A stretch of 64,000 bases of DNA from Microbacterium nymphoidis (GTDB lineage: Bacteria > Actinomycetota > Actinomycetes > Actinomycetales > Microbacteriaceae). Under the pieces are notes generated by a model. That model was not told the DNA's origin and ran no database searches. It saw only the letters and a list, made by a program, of their open reading frames with translations. Below are positions 1 through 8,700 of the stretch, piece after piece. Position numbers and translations under genes: made by a program. Position 1 is the first letter of the stretch, and each line of letters starts with the position of its first letter. The DNA lies in contig NZ_JAJNOD010000001.1 of the NCBI RefSeq assembly GCF_021044885.1, forward strand, positions 992,001 to 1,056,000, in the 5' to 3' direction.

Positions 1-730
1 TCACGACGGTCTCCACATCTACCGACAGCATCAGTGATCGGACCGCGGCGGCGGCCCCGAAGGCGGCGCCGTCGCGCAGGGTGATCGCACGCGGATCACC
101 GGCATCGGCCGCATCGAACAGGTGACGTACCGGGTACGGATCCGTGGCGCCCCAGCGCTCGGCGAGGGCGGCACCGCCGACGTAGGCCTCGACGCAGCCG
201 AGCTGGCCGCAGCGGCAGCGCGGGCCCTGCGGGTCCACGCTCAGGTGTCCCACCTCCCCCGCACCGCCGCGCGCGCCGCCCAGCAGTTCGCCGTCCAGGA
301 TGATCCCCGCGGCCACGCCGGTGCCGAGGTTGAGATAAGCCATGGATCCGAGGCCGCCGCGGAGCGCGTACGCGCCCACGGCCGCGGCCTTCACGTCGTT
401 GTCCGCGCGCACCCGCGCCGGCAGCACCGTTCGCAGAGCCGCACCGAGATCGAGCTCCTCGACGCCCAGGTTCACCGAATGCCGCACGATGGTCGTGCCG
501 GGCTCGATCATCCCCGGGATGCCGATGCCCACCGACGTGATGGCGTCGAGTGCGACGTCGAGCTGCGTCGTCAGCTGCGACAGCGCCTGCGCGATCGATG
601 CGACCACCCCCGCCTCTCCCGGCGTGGTGGCCAGCCGTACCCGGCCGATGATCGCGGCACTGTCCGCCGCGTCATCGCCGAGCGCGACCGCCTCGATCTT
701 CGTACCGCCGACGTCGAGCCCGACTCTCAC
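1..730 (-). CDS. ROK family sugar kinase, 3' end beyond window
   Basis: A ROK-family (repressor/ORF/kinase) protein, most likely a cytoplasmic sugar or amino-sugar kinase. The frame runs from a GTG at 730 to the left edge (243 codons seen), so the C-terminus is missing. The N-terminus reads VGLDVGGTKIEAV, the ATP-phosphate loop. A NDVKAAAVG segment near residue 110 carries the expected catalytic Asp, and CRCGQLGCVE near residue 170 is the ROK zinc motif. There is no N-terminal helix-turn-helix, unlike the ROK protein at 4156-5340, so a kinase is favoured over a repressor. It lies 97 bp downstream of the importer permeases on the same strand and probably phosphorylates the imported sugar; the substrate is unknown. 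Confidence 0.85.
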   Translation of the reverse strand, partial: MRVGLDVGGTKIEAVALGDDAADSAAIIGRVRLATTPGEAGVVASIAQALSQLTTQLDVALDAITSVGIGIPGMIEPGTTIVRHSVNLGVEELDLGAALRTVLPARVRADNDVKAAAVGAYALRGGLGSMAYLNLGTGVAAGIILDGELLGGARGGAGEVGHLSVDPQGPRCRCGQLGCVEAYVGGAALAERWGATDPYPVRHLFDAADAGDPRAITLRDGAAFGAAAAVRSLMLSVDVETVV

Positions 731-827
731 GATCGCGTCATCCCTTCACTGCTCCTGACACGTCACTGCTGACTTCCGTCACTCGTTCACTGCTCCCCGC
801 CCGGGCATGCGTACGCCGGCGCGGCCC

Positions 828-1790
828 TCATCCCTTCACCGCGCCCGAGACCATGCCACTGGCCATTCGTCCCTGCACCAGCAGGAAGAAGATGGCCACG
901 GGCAGCGCGATCAGCGTCGAGGACGCCATCACCGCTCCCCAGTTGGTCGCCTCCGTGGCGGACTGGAAGGAGTTGAGCCACGGCGGCAGGGTGAGGTTGT
1001 ACCCCTCGAGGAACAGCATCGCCATGGTGAACTCGTTCCACGACTGGATGAAGGCGAAGATGCCCGTGGACACGAGCCCTGGCGCCAGCAGCGGGAAGGT
1101 GATCTTCCAGAACGCCTGGGTGCGGGTGCAGCCGTCGATCATCGCCGCCTCTTCGAGGTCGGCGGGTACACCGGCCACGAATCCGCGCAGCGTCCAGATC
1201 GTGAACGGCACCACAGCGGCGACGTTGACGATCGACAGACCCAGCAGGTTCTTCAGGTGCGCGTCGTCCATCATCGCGTAGATCGTGAACATCATCGCCT
1301 CACCCGGGATCATCTGCACGATGAGCACCGTGACGATGAAGCCCCAGCGTCCCTTGAAGTGGAAGCGCGACAGCGCGATGGAGGCGAGGAAGGCGATCAG
1401 CAGCGTCACGATCACGACCGGGATGGTCACCGCGAGCGAGGACAGCAGCGCGTGCGGGAAGTCCGTCTGACCCGCCGCTGCGGGCTTGGACCACGCCGCG
1501 ACGTAGTTGCGGAACGTGCCGTTCAGGGGAAGCCAGCTGGGTGTGCGGCTGACGATCTGGTTGGACGGCGTCAACGACATGTTGACCATCCAGTAGACCG
1601 GGAACACGCTGAACACGAACACGACGACCGCCACGATGTTCAGCACCACGCGGGTGCTGCGCCGGCGCGGCAGGTTGGTGTTCTGGTTCTCCTTCGCGGC
1701 CTTGACCGGCCGGGAGGCGCGGCCGGGCTGCGGGCTGGTCACCACGGCACGCGTGGCGCTCTGCTCGGGGGCGAGAGTGGCGGTGCTCAC
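828..1790 (-). CDS. carbohydrate ABC transporter permease (MalG-like, CUT1)
   Basis: Inner-membrane permease subunit of a CUT1 sugar importer, 320 aa. After a cytoplasmic N-terminus of about 45 residues there are six likely membrane helices, beginning VVLNIVAVVVFVFSVFPVYW. The cytoplasmic EAA loop reads EEAAMIDGCTRTQAFWKITF, which docks the ATPase. The GTG start is chosen because an AGGAGGA ribosome site lies 4-5 nt upstream and the start overlaps the TGA of the preceding permease by 4 bp, which suggests translational coupling. No ATPase gene is present nearby, so a shared MsiK-type ATPase is inferred. The substrate is unknown; the context suggests an amino sugar. Confidence 0.93.
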   Translation of the reverse strand: MSTATLAPEQSATRAVVTSPQPGRASRPVKAAKENQNTNLPRRRSTRVVLNIVAVVVFVFSVFPVYWMVNMSLTPSNQIVSRTPSWLPLNGTFRNYVAAWSKPAAAGQTDFPHALLSSLAVTIPVVIVTLLIAFLASIALSRFHFKGRWGFIVTVLIVQMIPGEAMMFTIYAMMDDAHLKNLLGLSIVNVAAVVPFTIWTLRGFVAGVPADLEEAAMIDGCTRTQAFWKITFPLLAPGLVSTGIFAFIQSWNEFTMAMLFLEGYNLTLPPWLNSFQSATEATNWGAVMASSTLIALPVAIFFLLVQGRMASGMVSGAVKG

Positions 1791-2755
1791 TTCTCCTCCT
1801 CCTTCAGGGTGCTGCGGATGTAGCCGAACGAGATGGCCATGAGGATGATCACCATCAGCACACCGATGGCGCCCGTCATGCCGAAATCGTCCGCTCCGAG
1901 GCGGAACATGTAGGTGCCGAGCACGTTCGTCTCGCTCGGCGTGCCACCGCGTCCCTGCAGGGCGAAGACCTGCGTGAAGATGCGGAGGTTCCAGATGACC
2001 TGGAGGATGAAGACCACCATCATCACGGAACGCAGGTACGGGAAGACCACAAGACGGAACCGGTTTAGTCCGCTCGCGCCGTCCAGAGCCGCGGCCTCCA
2101 GCACCTCGCCGGGCACCTGGCCGAGGGCCGCGTACACCGTGAAGGCGACGAACGGGATGCCCATCCACACCACGATGAAGGTCAGCACGGTGAAGAAGGA
2201 GAACGGGTTCATCAGCCAGGAGTGGTTGGTGAACGCCGTGGTCCCGGTGATCGCGTTCAGCGCCGCGTTGATCACGCCGTACTGGGTGTCGAAGATCCAG
2301 CTGAACACGACCGTGGACGACAGCGGAGGCATCGCCCACGCCAGCAGCAGACCGACGGCGACCAGGGTGCGGAAGCCGCGCGACAGGCGCGTCATCAGCA
2401 CGGCGATCAGGGTGCCCATCACCATGATCAAGGCGGTCATCACGGCCATGAGCAGCAGGCTGCGCACGAGCACGATCGGGAAATCGCTGGCGGTGAGGAC
2501 CTTGATGTAGTTGTCGAGCCCGACGAAGTTTGCCGGGGTGTCCAGCATCTTGTTCTTGATGCTGAAGTCGGTGAACGAGTTCGTCACCATCGTCACACCC
2601 GGGTAGCCGACCATCACTCCGAGGAGGACGATCGCGGGTGCGAGCAGTGCCCACGCGTTGCGGGCCTCGCGGCGCTTGCGCGCGCGGGTGCGAGGATCCG
2701 GCTCGGGGGCGGAGCGGCGCCGGTGGCGCTTCGCTGTGATCTCAGCCACGCTCAT
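1787..2755 (-). CDS. carbohydrate ABC transporter permease (MalF-like, CUT1)
   Basis: First permease of the same importer, 322 aa. A basic N-terminus (KRHRRRS, RARKRREARN) precedes the first helix, WALLAPAIVLLGVMVGYPGV, and about six helices follow in all. The EAA loop is LEAAALDGASGLNRFRLVVF. The ATG at 2755 has a GGAAGGGAC ribosome site about 13 nt upstream. It follows the binding-protein gene by 62 bp with a strong hairpin in the gap, so it is probably made at a lower level than the binding protein. Its end overlaps the next permease by 4 bp. Confidence 0.93.
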   Translation of the reverse strand: MSVAEITAKRHRRRSAPEPDPRTRARKRREARNAWALLAPAIVLLGVMVGYPGVTMVTNSFTDFSIKNKMLDTPANFVGLDNYIKVLTASDFPIVLVRSLLLMAVMTALIMVMGTLIAVLMTRLSRGFRTLVAVGLLLAWAMPPLSSTVVFSWIFDTQYGVINAALNAITGTTAFTNHSWLMNPFSFFTVLTFIVVWMGIPFVAFTVYAALGQVPGEVLEAAALDGASGLNRFRLVVFPYLRSVMMVVFILQVIWNLRIFTQVFALQGRGGTPSETNVLGTYMFRLGADDFGMTGAIGVLMVIILMAISFGYIRSTLKEEEK

Positions 2756-2777
2756 GCGAAATAGTCCCTTCCAGACA

Positions 2778-2813
2778 GAAAGGGCCCCGGGTGTGTGGTC
2801 CCAGGGCCCTTTC
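2778..2813 (-). terminator. intercistronic hairpin (attenuator) between binding protein and permeases
   Basis: A perfect 10-bp stem, GAAAGGGCCC at 2778-2787 pairing with GGGCCCTTTC at 2804-2813, lies directly after the binding-protein stop codon. Such hairpins in sugar ABC operons commonly stabilise the binding-protein message or partly terminate transcription, giving an excess of binding protein over permeases. The role is inferred from position. Confidence 0.7.
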
Positions 2814-2817
2814 CGGC

Positions 2818-4098
2818 TTACTTGTTGAGGATGGCTTCGATGTCCTTATCGAGCTTCTCCGCAACAGTCTTGACGTCCTCACCCTTGGCGATCTTCACGA
2901 GCGCGTCGGGGATGACGAGGGACTTCTCCACCTCGGCCCAGTTGGGCGAGGCGGGAACGGCACGCGAGGCGGCGGTGGCCTTGGCAGCCTCCTGCGTGAT
3001 CTGGTCCTCGGGCAGGAACTGGGCCTGCGAGGTCAGTGCGGGGATCAGGCCGTTGCCGGCCATGATCTTCTGGTAGCCGTCCGAGAGCAGGATGGCGAGG
3101 GCGCTCTTGGCCTGCTCCTGAGCGTCCGACTTGGTGGCGACGGCCAGCGAGGAGCCGCCGGCGAACACCGGGGCGGCCTCTCCGGCCTTCATGCCGGGAA
3201 GGGCGAACGCCTGCAGGTCCTTGCCGAACGTGTCCGGGCAGCCCGGGTTGTCGCTGTCCGATGCGGCCTTGATCGACCACTGCACCCACGACGGAGCCGA
3301 GAGGAACCCGGTCTCCCCGGCGCAGAAGCCGACCTGCGGGCCCGTCTCGTCGGCGTCCGCCGGCGCGACGTTGGCGTTCTTGTAGACGTCCTGCAGCATC
3401 GTCAGGCCGGCAACGGACTTCTCGCTGGCGAACTGGGCGTCCCAGGTGTCGCCGTCCTGCACGGCGATCTCGCCGCCGTTGGCCCAGACATACGCCAGGG
3501 CGTTGTACCAGTCCTTACCCGGAGCCCAGATGCCCGAGCGGGTGTCGGTTTTCATCGCCTTGCCCGCGGCCACGTAGTCGGTGAGAGTGGCGGGAACGGA
3601 GCCGGTGTAGATCTCCGGCGAGTAGAAGACGATGCGCGAGCCGGCGTAGTACGGCACCGCGTACGTCTTGCCGTCAGCGGAGCCCAGGTCCACGAACGAC
3701 TGCAGCAGCTTGTCGCCGCCGAGAGAGGGCACCTGGTCGGTGATGTCCAGGAACATTCCCTTGTCGATGAAGCCCTGGGCCTGCGTGTTGCCGACCTCGA
3801 CCACGTCGGGGGCGTCGTTCGAGCTGAGTGCCGCGATGTAGGCCTCGTTGGTGTCAGCCCACGTCTTCTCGACGATGGTGAGCTTCCAGCCCTCGTTCTC
3901 CTTCTCGAAGGTGTCCTTCAGGTAGGTGCGGGCCTCATCGGGGGTGTCGGTGCCGACGAGCCAGACGGTCAGCTCGCCGCCCTTCGCTGCGTCGCCGGTA
4001 CCGGCGGAGCTGCCAGCGTCGGCAGCTCCGCCGGCGCAACCGGCGAGGACGAGTGCGGCAGCGCCGGTGAGGGCGACCGCTCCGATCTTGCGGTTCAT
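2818..4098 (-). CDS. extracellular sugar-binding lipoprotein of ABC importer
   Basis: Solute-binding protein (SBP family 1 fold), 426 aa, anchored outside the membrane. The N-terminus MNRKIGAVALTGAAALVLAG ends in an LAGC lipobox with Cys21 as the lipidated residue, followed by a Gly/Ala/Ser linker. The mature part has typical sugar-binder segments such as LTVWLVGTDTPDE and FIDKGMFLDITDQVP. It is the first importer gene, 57 bp downstream of the ROK repressor on the same strand, and the two permeases follow. An AAGGAA ribosome site precedes the ATG. Together with the ROK repressor and ROK kinase it probably takes up an amino sugar or oligosaccharide; the ligand cannot be read from sequence. Confidence 0.93.
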   Translation of the reverse strand: MNRKIGAVALTGAAALVLAGCAGGAADAGSSAGTGDAAKGGELTVWLVGTDTPDEARTYLKDTFEKENEGWKLTIVEKTWADTNEAYIAALSSNDAPDVVEVGNTQAQGFIDKGMFLDITDQVPSLGGDKLLQSFVDLGSADGKTYAVPYYAGSRIVFYSPEIYTGSVPATLTDYVAAGKAMKTDTRSGIWAPGKDWYNALAYVWANGGEIAVQDGDTWDAQFASEKSVAGLTMLQDVYKNANVAPADADETGPQVGFCAGETGFLSAPSWVQWSIKAASDSDNPGCPDTFGKDLQAFALPGMKAGEAAPVFAGGSSLAVATKSDAQEQAKSALAILLSDGYQKIMAGNGLIPALTSQAQFLPEDQITQEAAKATAASRAVPASPNWAEVEKSLVIPDALVKIAKGEDVKTVAEKLDKDIEAILNK

Positions 4099-4126
4099 CT
4101 TGATTCCTTACTTGGTGGTGGGGTGT

Positions 4127-4167
4127 GGCGGATCGCTCCGCCGGGGGTGTCCGAACTAAGACACCCC
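4127..4167 (-). terminator. two adjacent hairpins at the 3' end of the ROK repressor gene
   Basis: Two perfect inverted repeats sit side by side. GGGGTGTC at 4144-4151 pairs with GACACCCC at 4160-4167, with the repressor stop codon inside the loop. GGCGGA at 4127-4132 pairs with TCCGCC at 4137-4142. They could limit read-through from the repressor gene into the binding-protein gene. No T-tract follows, so the terminator reading is tentative. Confidence 0.5.
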
Positions 4168-5340
4168 GAGACGCGAGGAAAGGACCATGACAGCCGTGCC
4201 GCGCAGCACGATGTCGGATCCTTGCTCGGTCATCCGCAGCAGGACGTTGTCGTGGAACAGCGCCATCGTCCTGTTGCGGAGTGTGCTCGCGGCCTCATCA
4301 CTGAGGGGTCCATCGAGCAGGTCTGTGGGGCCGGAGAGCACGATCTCCGACAGGTCGAGCGCGCCGACGATGGGGGCGAGGGCGATGCCCAGCCGCTCCC
4401 CCGCGTCGCGCAGAACGGATTCGGGATCGTCGGATTCTGCCATCCGACGACGCAGCGCGGGGGCTGCGAGCCACGCCTCGAGACACCCGATCTTGCCGCA
4501 CGCGCACCGGGGTCCGCCGTCGGTGCCGACGGTGACGTGACCGATCTCTCCAGCCGCGAAGTGGCTGCCGCGCAGCGGCTCACCCCCGGCCAGCAGGCCG
4601 GAGCCGACGCCGAGGCCGACCTTCACGAGGAGGGTGTCGGCGGTGGCGTGACCGAAGGTGTGCTCGGCGAGGACCGCGGCGTTAGCGTCGTTGAGCACGA
4701 CGACGGGCAGGCCGAGTTCGTCCTCGAGAATCTGCTGCAGCGCGAGGTCGGTCCAGCCGTAGTTCGGTGCGGATCGGACCACACCGGCCGGGTCGACGAT
4801 ACCCGGGGTTCCCACGCCGATGCCCAGCACCGGGGCGGTGGCTGCAGCGATCAGCTCACGGGCGAGGCCGATGACGGCGGCGAGCGCGGTGGCGCCGTCA
4901 CCCTGCGCGGGTGCCGGCACTTCGCGGCGCTCCACGATCTGGCCGTCGAGGCTGATCACGGCACCGGTGAGCGGCGTCGGCCCGGAGAGGTCGAGACCGA
5001 TGATCTGATGTGCGTCGCGGGCGAGGTCGATGAGCATCGCGGGCTTGCCGGGCCCCACCGCCTCACGCACGCCCTTCTCCTCCACGAACCCGTCGTTGAT
5101 GAGCTCGCCGACCAGGTCGGAGATCGTGACCCGGGTGAGGCCGGTACGGCGCGACACGTCGGCGCGGCTCATCGCCCCGTCGTGGAACAGCGTCTGCAGC
5201 ACGAGCGCACGGTTGTGACCACGAGCGTGCTCGGGGAGCACCTTGCCGGTGGCGCGCAGAGAGCCGCCGCCGAGGCGGGGGACCCGGGTGGGCGCGCCCT
5301 TCTCCTGAGAAGAGCGACCCTGCGCTTCCGATGCAGTCAT
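4156..5340 (-). CDS. ROK family transcriptional regulator (NagC/XylR type)
   Basis: DNA-binding repressor of 394 aa. Residues about 35-95 form a winged helix-turn-helix (HNRALVLQTLFHDGAMSRAD, then RTGLTRVTISDLVGELINDG). The rest is a ROK domain with IIGLDLSGPTPLTGAV in the phosphate-loop position and CACGKIGCLEAWL as the zinc motif. The first loop lacks the DxGGTK pattern of active kinases, which fits a sugar sensor rather than an enzyme. It heads the importer operon and likely controls it. An imperfect 19-bp inverted repeat lies just upstream of its start and overlaps the putative promoter, suggesting autoregulation. No Shine-Dalgarno precedes the ATG. Confidence 0.92.
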   Translation of the reverse strand: MTASEAQGRSSQEKGAPTRVPRLGGGSLRATGKVLPEHARGHNRALVLQTLFHDGAMSRADVSRRTGLTRVTISDLVGELINDGFVEEKGVREAVGPGKPAMLIDLARDAHQIIGLDLSGPTPLTGAVISLDGQIVERREVPAPAQGDGATALAAVIGLARELIAAATAPVLGIGVGTPGIVDPAGVVRSAPNYGWTDLALQQILEDELGLPVVVLNDANAAVLAEHTFGHATADTLLVKVGLGVGSGLLAGGEPLRGSHFAAGEIGHVTVGTDGGPRCACGKIGCLEAWLAAPALRRRMAESDDPESVLRDAGERLGIALAPIVGALDLSEIVLSGPTDLLDGPLSDEAASTLRNRTMALFHDNVLLRMTEQGSDIVLRGTAVMVLSSRLGVS

Positions 5341-5347
5341 GATGTTT

Positions 5348-5366
5348 GTTAGTACACCTTACGAAC
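5348..5366. promoter_or_regulatory. inverted repeat, probable ROK operator
   Basis: GTTAGTA at 5348-5354 and TACGAAC at 5360-5366 form an inverted repeat with one mismatch and a 5-bp spacer. The repeat overlaps a TACTAA sequence on the minus strand that could be a -10 element about 8 nt before the repressor ATG. The position fits autorepression by the ROK protein. No similar site is evident before the binding-protein gene. Confidence 0.45.
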
Positions 5367-5594
5367 ATTCACCGGCGCAACCCCGCCCCTGGTTTTCCGC
5401 CCTCTGTTACCCATTCGTTACCCCCGAACGGTTCGCCGCATCTCCCGGTCGTCGTCCCCGCGCGCCACCCCATGTCTCGCGAGGCGTCCGCCTGTCGGCG
5501 GCAATCGGCGCGTTGCAGCGACTCTCGCCCGCGGACGGAAGTCTCGCGGCGGACGGCGTCGCGTGAGGGATGCCTGCGCGCGGCGAGGGGGCGG

Positions 5595-5747
5595 CTCGGG
5601 CCTGAGGCCGGGGGCAGCGGCAGGCTCGGGCCGGACGCCGGGGTCGGCGGCAGGCTCGGGGCCGGACGCCAGGGTCAGCAGCAGGCTCGGGCCGGACGCC
5701 AGGGTCAGCGCCCAGGCTCGGGCCGGACGCCGGGGCGCCCGGTGCGA
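5595..5747. repeat. tandem repeat, five copies of a 30-31 bp GC-rich unit
   Basis: Units begin with CTCGGG at 5595, 5625, 5655, 5686 and 5717. The core of each reads CTCGGGCCGGACGCC with minor variation, and the first unit is the most diverged. Unit lengths of 30, 30, 31 and 31 shift the reading frame, so this is probably non-coding. The array occupies the 417-bp gap between the GH20 fusion gene (stop at 5758) and the ROK regulator (start at 5340). The rest of that gap (5367-5594) holds nothing I recognise. Confidence 0.9.
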
Positions 5748-5757
5748 GCGGCGAGGG

Positions 5758-8700
5758 CTAGGGGCGCAGGTCGGCGACGAGCTCGGCCACGACCGCCTCC
5801 CGCTCGGCGAGGGTCCGGGGGCTTCCGGGGACGCCGGGGAGGCGCTGCTCCGGCCGCGGACCGTCGAGCGGACGATACGCGACGCCCCACGCGGCAAGAC
5901 GGCGCAACTGCACGGCCAGACGCGACTCGAACTCGGCGAGGTCACCGGGCGTACCGCCCAGCCACAGTCGTTCCGCGATTGCGGACAACCGCGGGAACAG
6001 AGCGAAGTCGGCGCGGTCACGCGAGAAGATGTGCTCGGTCCAGAGATTCGCCTGGCCGCCGAGGCAGCCCTCCGGAATCCGTGTCTGCCACGCGCCGGCG
6101 AGCGTGAGCGGGGGACCGACGGGGATCGGCTCCTCCAGGCTCTCGCTCTGCCGGTAGTCCAGGTAGAGCATCATGTCGGGACAGGCGACGCACTCGAAGC
6201 CGCGCTCCAGCGCCACCTCTGCCGCCACGGGTCCGCGCCAGGCCGCGATGACCACCCCGTCCGGGGTGGGACCGGCGAGCACCTCGTCCCAGGCGAAGGC
6301 ACGACGACCCCGGGACGCCAGATGCGCCGCGAGCTGTGCCGTGTACCAGGGCTGCACACCGTGGGTGTCGTCGATTCCGAGCTCGGCCATCCGCTCCCCC
6401 ACGCGCGGCGAGGCCGCCCACTGCGCGGTCGGCACCTCGTCACCGCCGATGCCGATCAGCTCGGAACGGAAGCAGTCGATCAGGACATCCAGCGCATCAC
6501 GCGCGAACTGGAGCGTGCCCTCTTCCAGGTTCAGTGTGTGCGGGTTGAGACCGAAACTGTGCCAGGGCTCGGCCTCCGCCGCAGCCGCGTCGAGGTTTCC
6601 CAGATCCGGGTAGGCCGCGAGCGCGGCCTGCACGTGACCGGGGAACTCCGCCTCCGGCACGACGGTGATGCCGCGAGCTGCGGCATAGTCGTCGATGCGT
6701 CGCAGGTCTGCGGCGGTGTACCAGCCCCGGTGCTCCCCCATCACGACCTGGGCGAGCGGCCCATGACCGTGCTTGGTGCCGGATCGGACGCCGCCGCGGG
6801 TGGTCAGCAGCGGCCAGCCGGGCACCTCGAACCGCCATCCCTGGTCATCGGTGAGGTGCAGGTGGAACACGTTCATCCGGTGACGCGCGAGCAGATCGAT
6901 GATGCGCAGCACGTCCTCCACGGGACGGAAATGACGGGCGACATCGAGCATGAGACCGCGCCACTCGTATGCGGGAGCGGAGCTCCACGACCCGAAGGGC
7001 ACCGGATGCGACACGTCCTCAGGTTCGCGCAGCTGGTCCAGGACGATCACGCCGTACAGCGCACCCGCCGCATCGCCGCCCACGACACGGACCCCCTCCG
7101 CGTCCACGGTCACCGAGAAGGCACCGGGTGCGAGGTCCGCGATCGTGACGTGGACGTCCACCGGCGCGGATGCCGCTCCCTCGCGGTCGAGGAAGCCCTG
7201 CAACACGGCGGCGTCCAGTCCCTCCCCCGCGACCACGCGCAGGTTCGCGAGAGAGACCGCGCCACGAGGATCGATCGTCGCATCCACGCGCGGAACGACG
7301 GCGCGATGCGCGGCGGGCTGATGCGCCAGCGCGCGGCCGGGTGTAGCGCCGGTGAGCTCGCCCGCAGCGACCACGACCTGTCCGGCCACGAGAACCTCGC
7401 GGATGCCGGACGGCGCGGTACGAGGCGCCGCGAAGGTCGCGCCGTCGATGACCTCGTCCGGGTCGAACAGGACGAGATCCGCGGTCGCGCCGACCCGGAT
7501 CACACCACGGGGAGCGTCACCGCGATCCAGGCCGAGCCGCCGTGCGGGAGTCGCCGCGAGGTGGCGGACCGCCTCCTCCAGCGAGAGAACGCCGACCTCG
7601 CGCACATAGTGGCCGAGGTAGCGGGGGAAGGTGCCGTATCCGCGAGGGTGGGGCTTGCCGCCGATGAGGATGCCATCCGATCCCCCGGTGTGCGCTGGAT
7701 GCGCCATGATCTCGCGCACGTTGGCCTCATCGCCGATGTGCATCAGCACGCCGGTGGCGAGCTCGTCGCGTACCAGGAGGTCGATGACGACGTCCACGGG
7801 GCGCGCCCCGGACGCGGACGCGATGTCGGCGATGGTGCGGCCGACGTATCCGGCGTTCGCCGGGTCGCGCACTCCGGAGATCTCGATGGCCGCCCAGTCG
7901 GCGACCTCGCCGTGGAACCCGTCGCAGCCGACCTCGTCTAGCTGGACGCGCAACCACTCGCGATCCTCCTGGGTGAGTGTCTGCAGCCGCGCCAGCAGAT
8001 CCCCGCCCGCGGAGAGCGTGCTGGGCAGCAGAGCGGCGAGCGTGGTGGCGCCCGGCAGATAGGGGTAGGTGTCCAGGGTGACGTCGACGCCGTCCGCGAT
8101 GGCCGCGTCGACCAGCGCGAGCAGCTCTCCGGCGCGTCCGCGATTGGGCGCGAAGTTCATCGTCGCATGGGTGAGATGGACGGGGCAGCCAGTGGCACGG
8201 CCGATGTCCAGCGCCTCACGGAATGCGTCCAGCGCCGCGCCCCCATAGCTGCGGGTGTGCGGAGCCCAGTAGCCACCGCGCTCGGCCACCACACGGCACA
8301 GCGCGATGAGCTCCTCGGTGGAGGCGTACATTCCCGGCGTATAGGTGAGCCCGCTCGACATCCCGAACGCCCCCTCGTCCATCGCCTCGCCGAGGATGCG
8401 GCACATCTCCGCGATCTCCGGTTCGGTGGCGGGACGCGGGTCGTGGCCGACCACGAGCATGCGGAGGTTGCCCTGCGGGACCAGGACGGCGGCGTTGCCG
8501 GCGGTGGCGACGTCGATCGCCGCACGGTATTGCGCCACCGATCGCCAGGGCATGGCGGCGGTGTCGATCGGGCCGTTCCAGCCGGTGATCTGCGCGGCTA
8601 CGGCCGCCGCCACCGTGTCGTCGACGGGAGCGTAGCCGAGCCCGTCCTGTCCCAGGACCTCGGTGGTCACGCCCTGCAGCAGCTTGGCGCCGTGATCGGC

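Noticed and set aside
2791..5352. Long open frame on the plus strand across the binding-protein and ROK genes (over 850 codons)
   Set aside because: It is antisense to two well-recognised genes, has no family motifs, and is rich in Arg, Gly and Asp as expected for a high-GC shadow frame.
5595..5747. CRISPR array
   Set aside because: Units are directly adjacent with no unique spacers, and no cas gene is present.
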